A program made the translations under genes and the position numbers. The notes beneath the pieces were generated by a model that made no database searches, was not told where the DNA came from, and saw nothing but the letters and a program-made list of their open reading frames with translations. Positions 59,973 to 64,000 of a stretch of 64,000 bases of DNA are shown piece after piece. The stretch lies in the NCBI GenBank assembly GCA_039105265.1, contig JAPFFF010000009.1, positions 1,922,001 to 1,986,000 of the forward strand, read 5' to 3'. How positions within the stretch are numbered: position 1 is the first letter of the stretch; each line of letters begins with the position of its first letter. The DNA is from Tritrichomonas musculus. Lineage: Eukaryota; Parabasalia; Tritrichomonadida; Tritrichomonadidae.

Positions 59973-60381
59973 GGACAATCGTTTTTTTCTACGCCACTTT
60001 TTGAATGGTTTTTCTATCCATGAGTTGCTACTCATGGAAAGTAAAAAACCACCATCTTAAGGTGAAATTTAACTTACTCTGTTAAGAAAATTAACCAAAA
60101 AAATCGTAAATTTAAATTTTTCCTTAAAATTATTACTATTTGCTTTTTTTGATATAATTTTTTTTTATTTTTACATAATTTTTCAGGAATATACGCACCA
60201 GTGATCACCACGGGGCTGTGTGAAGCCGAATCAGGTTCCTTGAATTGCTGGATGAATCGGGAAGCCATTTGAACTAAATATTTATGCATTTTTTAGCAAA
60301 AATTGAATAAAAAAATGTATAAAAAAGTATTCAAAAAGTTTTAAAGTTTTTAAAAAGTGGTGTAGAAAAATACGATTCCCC
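59973..60381. mobile_element. 409-bp MULE-type miniature element, copy 2
   Basis: It is nearly identical to the element at 48696-49103 along its whole length. It has its own 9-bp target duplication, AGAAACTTT at 59964-59972 and 60382-60390. The different duplications prove two separate insertions. High identity suggests recent activity. It is inserted just inside a TTAA-type element end. Confidence 0.9.
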
Positions 60382-60689
60382 AGAAACTTTCGAAAATAAA
60401 TGGCATTAAAAAGTTACAAATTGTAGAGATCTAGAATATTTTCCAAATTTAAAATTAAATGTCCTTCCTAGTTTACTCTAAAATCATAAATATCGATCTT
60501 TTCTTATTCATAAGTTAAATATATTTAACAAATCTTATATTTAAAAGTTACTAGTCTGGTGTTTTTCTCAAGATATTAATGATTGAAATGATTTATTCAA
60601 AAAGTTAAATCAAAAAGTTTATCATATAACTGAACATATTCAGAGAAATGTTCTCTTTTTTTTTTTTTTTTTTTTTTAGATACTCCGTA

Positions 60690-62130
60690 TGTGAGGATCT
60701 ATTAGCTGTAAGCCGAAAATTTGGTATTAACTATTGAAAATTGATATTCAAAAGGATATGAAAGATGATTTTGTGCATTCTTCAGCTTGCTCCAAAAAAA
60801 TTCCAATGAAGATTTCTTTATTCTGTATCTGTATTTTACAATGAAGATTTCTTTTGATAAAAATTTTGAGTAATGCATCATAAATTCGAGATACAAAATA
60901 TTCAGCTGTATCATTTCCTTTGGATGTTGGCCTAATGATACCAAAAAAATTTTCTAAGTGATGTAACTCTAATGATCCAAATCAACGCAATCTGGCTGTG
61001 ATATTTGATATGCGAGAGCTGAGCAAAGAGTTAAATATTTAACACAAAAATTTTTTTCGAACAAAGTAACACATTTTCCTTCTCCCTTTGATTTTTATGA
61101 CGATTGTTCTTTATGTGAATTTTTAGATACTCATTTGAATCAATGTAATCTATAAACATAAAACTGAAGCTAATTGATAAAAGATATAAGGTAAGATGTC
61201 TAGTATAGAGTTCATTCAAAACAGCTTCTACAAGGAGAGAAACCTGGTATTCTTCCTTCAATACAAACAATTTTGGCATGAGTTCCACTAATACCAATGC
61301 ACGAACGAATTGAATTTTCTTGTTTCAATTCATCTAGCCTTTTCCAATAGCACGAAAAATTTTACAATATGGTTGATCATTATTGCACGAAATTCCAATT
61401 GCACGAAAATAGTTTTCTAAAGGATGTGTGCCAATATGTTCAGTTTATATAAAGTCATATCTTTCTAAGGGGATAGTAACTCCAATGATTGTATTTAATC
61501 ATTCTTACCAATCCTATCATTGAAATTGGGGAGAAACAGGATTTTTAAATTGGTATAAATAATGTACAATGAAATAAAAACAATTTTCAAAATTATTTTT
61601 TTCTACTCTCGTGTGACAAATCAAGATTATATTTTCTAAAATGGAAGTAATTATTGGATTGATAGGTCCAGTCACCTTGTTCTATGGCAATTAAAATATT
61701 TTAAATGGATAATAATCTTTCATTTTACCTTTTGTATCCGTCAGTTGACCTGATCATTTTGATGGTCACCATCGATTGCAATATAATATTTATTCCTTTT
61801 TTTTCAAAAATTGTAATTATTTGCCTGATAAATGCAACAATATCTTTTGATGATGCTCCGTTTTCTTTGAGTGTTATATGAATTGGAGAAAGCTTTATAT
61901 CAATATTTATCAGCTTTAAAAAAAAAAAAAATACAAAAAAAAAAAAAAAAAAAAAAAAAAATTGTATAATTCTTTTGTTTTGACAATATTTCTTAATGAT
62001 GGATATTTTGGTTAAAATGTTTCACCTTTTAATATCATTGAACGCTGCACCATCAACAGCTAATGTAGCATGAAGATTTTCTGTAAGCATTTTATGTGTT
62101 TTATTGATATCAATAAGATTATCAATATAT
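60690..62130 (-). pseudogene. Decayed DDE-type transposase
   Basis: Minus-strand reading shows ordered transposase-like pieces in shifting frames. In order: LTENLHATLAVDGAAFND near 62040-62085 (a candidate first catalytic Asp), SPIHITLKENG near 61880, AIDGDHQND near 61765 (a candidate second Asp), TEHIGTHPLENYFRAIG near 61400-61445, GISGTHAKIVC near 61255-61290, and DTAEYFVSRIYDALLKI near 60870-60920. Several stops and frame changes and an A-rich tract at 61918-61961 break it. Known DDE transposases share the VDG..F and DGD patterns; the exact superfamily is not assigned. It is a plain DNA-transposon remnant. Confidence 0.5.
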
Positions 62131-62304
62131 TTCTGTATCAATGGTGATATTTTTTCACCTCAACAATGTTTCATGATGAAGAGAAAAATATTTTTTAAAG
62201 AAATTGTAATATATATTCCAATCTTTAAATAACTTTATATATGTCTGGAAATTTTCTTGAATACTTGTTTTTTTGTAAAAAGATTTCGAGACTCTGAAAA
62301 TATA

Positions 62305-63093
62305 CAGTTGTTCCACTTTTGTAACGGAAAAATCCACTTTCGTAACAGAAAATGTAACCACTAAAATTTTCAAAATTTATTATCACCTAACTTTTTGATT
62401 TTTTATCCACTTTCGTAACAGAATATTCCACTTTCGTAACAGAATTTTTTTTTTTGATTTTTTAAAAATTGATATTTTTCATTTTTCATTTCTTTTTTTA
62501 TCGAAATCCTTTCATAATGAGAAGTTTAATCAAGAAATGATATTTATAAAGAGGTTTATTAAGTTATTAATAATAATTATGGATTTACTCAAAATTCTTT
62601 TTTTAGAAGAAAATCGTGTTTTTATAATTGTACTATAATTTAAATGAATATTAAACATGAAAAATAAAAAAAAAGGATAGAAATCAAGAAATAATTAGAT
62701 TATAATTTCAGATAAAGCAAATAAAAAATCAGTATTGCATTATTATGATGAAATAAAAAACATTTGAAATGGAATTTTAAGCTTTTAAAATAACAAAAAT
62801 TCTTTTTTTAGCAAAATATTTACAATAATTATCTTCATCCATAATTTCAAATAAAATGTTGTTCCCAATAACTACTGTGTTTTCTACAATTATTTGCATT
62901 ATATTAAAAATGTAAAAACTCATTAAAAACAAAGATAATTAAATAATAAAATTTTCTGTTACGAAAGTGGAAAATTCTGTTACGAAAGTGGATAAAAAAT
63001 CAAAAAGTTAGGTGATAACAAATTTTGAAAATTTTGGTGGTTACATTTTCTGTTACGAAAGTGGATTTTTCCGTTACAAAAGTGGAGCAACTG
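62305..63093. mobile_element. 789-bp Tc1/mariner-type MITE with ~140-bp inverted ends
   Basis: The left end is TA/CAGTTGTTCCACTTTTGTAA (TA at 62303-62304) and the right end is the inverted CAACTG/TA (TA at 63094-63095). The arms (about 62305-62444 and 62950-63093) match with only a few differences. Each arm holds three close copies of CCACTTTCGTAACAGAA or near variants. The middle ~500 bp is non-coding and AT-rich. TA duplication plus a CAGT start is the Tc1/mariner pattern. The repeated motif in each arm probably binds transposase. Confidence 0.85.
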
Positions 63094-63288
63094 TAACATT
63101 TGAATCAAAAGAAATTTACATAATTCTTCTTTTATTAAATTCATTTATTTTTGAGATCATTTATTAGGTCCTTTTTCAGGGACAATTTTTAAATATAACA
63201 AAAGAGACAAAATTCAGCTCTTTTTCATTTAAATAATAATGAAGTACATGCTGAGTTTCAAATGAATCAAAAATATAAGGAATTCCTG

Positions 63289-63483
63289 CTATAAAGATAT
63301 TGATTTCATGTCTGATATTTTATGGTCTAATACTTTATTTGCAATTTTTTCAATTAAACTTTGTTTTTTTATTTTTTCGCGAAAATTAAAAAAAAAGTTT
63401 ATTTTTTCATAACCTTCAGTTTTAATAATTTCAAAATCATCTACTTCTTCATATTCCTCATTATCAGAACTGTCTGATATCAT
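63289..63483 (-). CDS. Small acidic hypothetical frame
   Basis: It encodes 64 residues, starting with an acidic Ser/Asp/Glu stretch (MISDSSDNEEYEEVDDF) followed by a Lys/Phe-rich part. The composition is protein-like, but there is no family and it lies between transposon remnants. It could be a fragment of a host gene or chance. Confidence 0.25.
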   Translation of the reverse strand: MISDSSDNEEYEEVDDFEIIKTEGYEKINFFFNFREKIKKQSLIEKIANKVLDHKISDMKSISL

Positions 63484-63508
63484 AATATCAATGTTATCTT
63501 TCGTATAA

Positions 63509-64000
63509 TTAACTTGTAATCATAGAATTGAGAACATTCAAGATTACAGAAGCAAAACTAAATCATATGAATATAATCCTAATTTTTATTCAGCTTTTAC
63601 TTACGAGCAAGAAGAGCTTCTTTTTGAAAATATTAAAGTTTTATTAGATCAAGATCAATTAGTAACTATGAATCTGATCTCATATCTTACACAACAAATA
63701 TATTATCCGCCATTGAGTTTGGCAATAAAAGCTCTCATTTTAAGTTCATTAAAAGATAAGCAAAAGCCTTTTGACGAAGATGGAAATATAATAATACCAG
63801 ATTTTGAATCTAAACTAGAACCTTTATTATACTTAGCTAATGATAAACCTCATCAAATCATGAATGAATTATGGAATCAAAAATTGCATTGCAAGTAAAA
63901 GTTGGGTATATGAATTTATGATAAGGCATGGTTTTGTGTTCAGAAAAGTTCTTTTTGAACGACGAGGCAAAATCAATGAAAAGCAAGTAGATCGATATTT
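63509..64000 (+). pseudogene. N-terminal part of a CENP-B/pogo-like transposase, cut by the window edge
   Basis: The frame is open from 63509 to the stop at 63896-63898, with the first ATG at 63668. It carries SAFTYEQEELLFENIKVLL and LSLAIKALILSSL. One frame shift near 63893 leads into WVYEFMIRHGFVFRK and INEKQVDRY, which runs past 64000. The W-x-Y-x-F-M-x-R-H segment is typical of the second helix-turn-helix of CENP-B/pogo/Tc5-type transposases, whose DDE domain should follow outside the window. The Tc1/mariner MITE ends about 400 bp upstream; no link between them is shown. Confidence 0.5.

Noticed and set aside
62155-62373. 72-codon minus-strand frame
   Set aside because: It crosses the left border of the Tc1/mariner-type MITE, so it is not one gene.

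Overview
This 64 kb window reads as nuclear DNA of a parabasalid protist, most like Tritrichomonas. It is strongly AT-rich. Every recognisable gene is one uninterrupted reading frame, intergenic gaps within the gene-rich part are mostly 100-650 bp, and no intron is needed to explain any gene. The products are clearly eukaryotic: eIF3c, uS19/RPS15, an axonemal-type dynein intermediate chain, a giant USP deubiquitinase, a DHHC-type protein, a PPP phosphatase and a TKL-like kinase with Sel1 repeats. The genus is an inference from gene style; no database was searched.

Layout. 1-3540 is repeat-rich: a TA-flanked inverted-repeat element with six internal ~99-bp repeats, a 159-bp TTAA-flanked element, a strong palindrome, and a possible tRNA-like repeat. 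3544-29409 is a dense gene block: kinase/Sel1/UBR-finger fusion, DHHC protein, two unknowns, the 2529-residue deubiquitinase, a small membrane protein, eIF3c, a golgin-like coiled coil, two disordered/coiled proteins and the dynein intermediate chain. A 1386-bp TTAA-flanked non-coding element (29705-31090) follows. 31225-46640 holds the phosphatase, a vWA/E2/U-box fusion, a NOL12-like protein, RPS15, a 988-residue coiled coil, a four-pass membrane protein, a paralogue of the 25106 gene, a polytopic transporter and an unknown. A large gap contains tRNA-Thr(AGU) and a 408-bp element with 9-bp target duplications. 49511-57462 has an unknown 853-residue protein, a secreted thioredoxin-fold protein, a bacterial-type GH13 alpha-glucosidase, and, convergent with it, a sucrose-type (SUT/SLC45-like) transporter. 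57463-64000 is mostly transposon debris: foldback elements, a second copy of the 9-bp-duplication element nested in a TTAA element end, a decayed DDE transposase, a 789-bp Tc1/mariner-type MITE, and the front of a CENP-B/pogo-like transposase running off the edge.

Genes that may work together. The alpha-glucosidase and the sugar transporter form a plausible import-and-hydrolyse pair. Three genes touch ubiquitin biology: the deubiquitinase, the E2/U-box fusion, and the kinase with three UBR-type zinc fingers. The dynein chain and several coiled-coil proteins with Arg-Pro-Ser/Thr-rich tails fit a cell rich in flagellar cytoskeleton.

The most interesting items are the two unusual domain fusions and a set of small mobile-element families that can be defined from this window alone by their ends and target duplications. 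No virus-like element was recognised.
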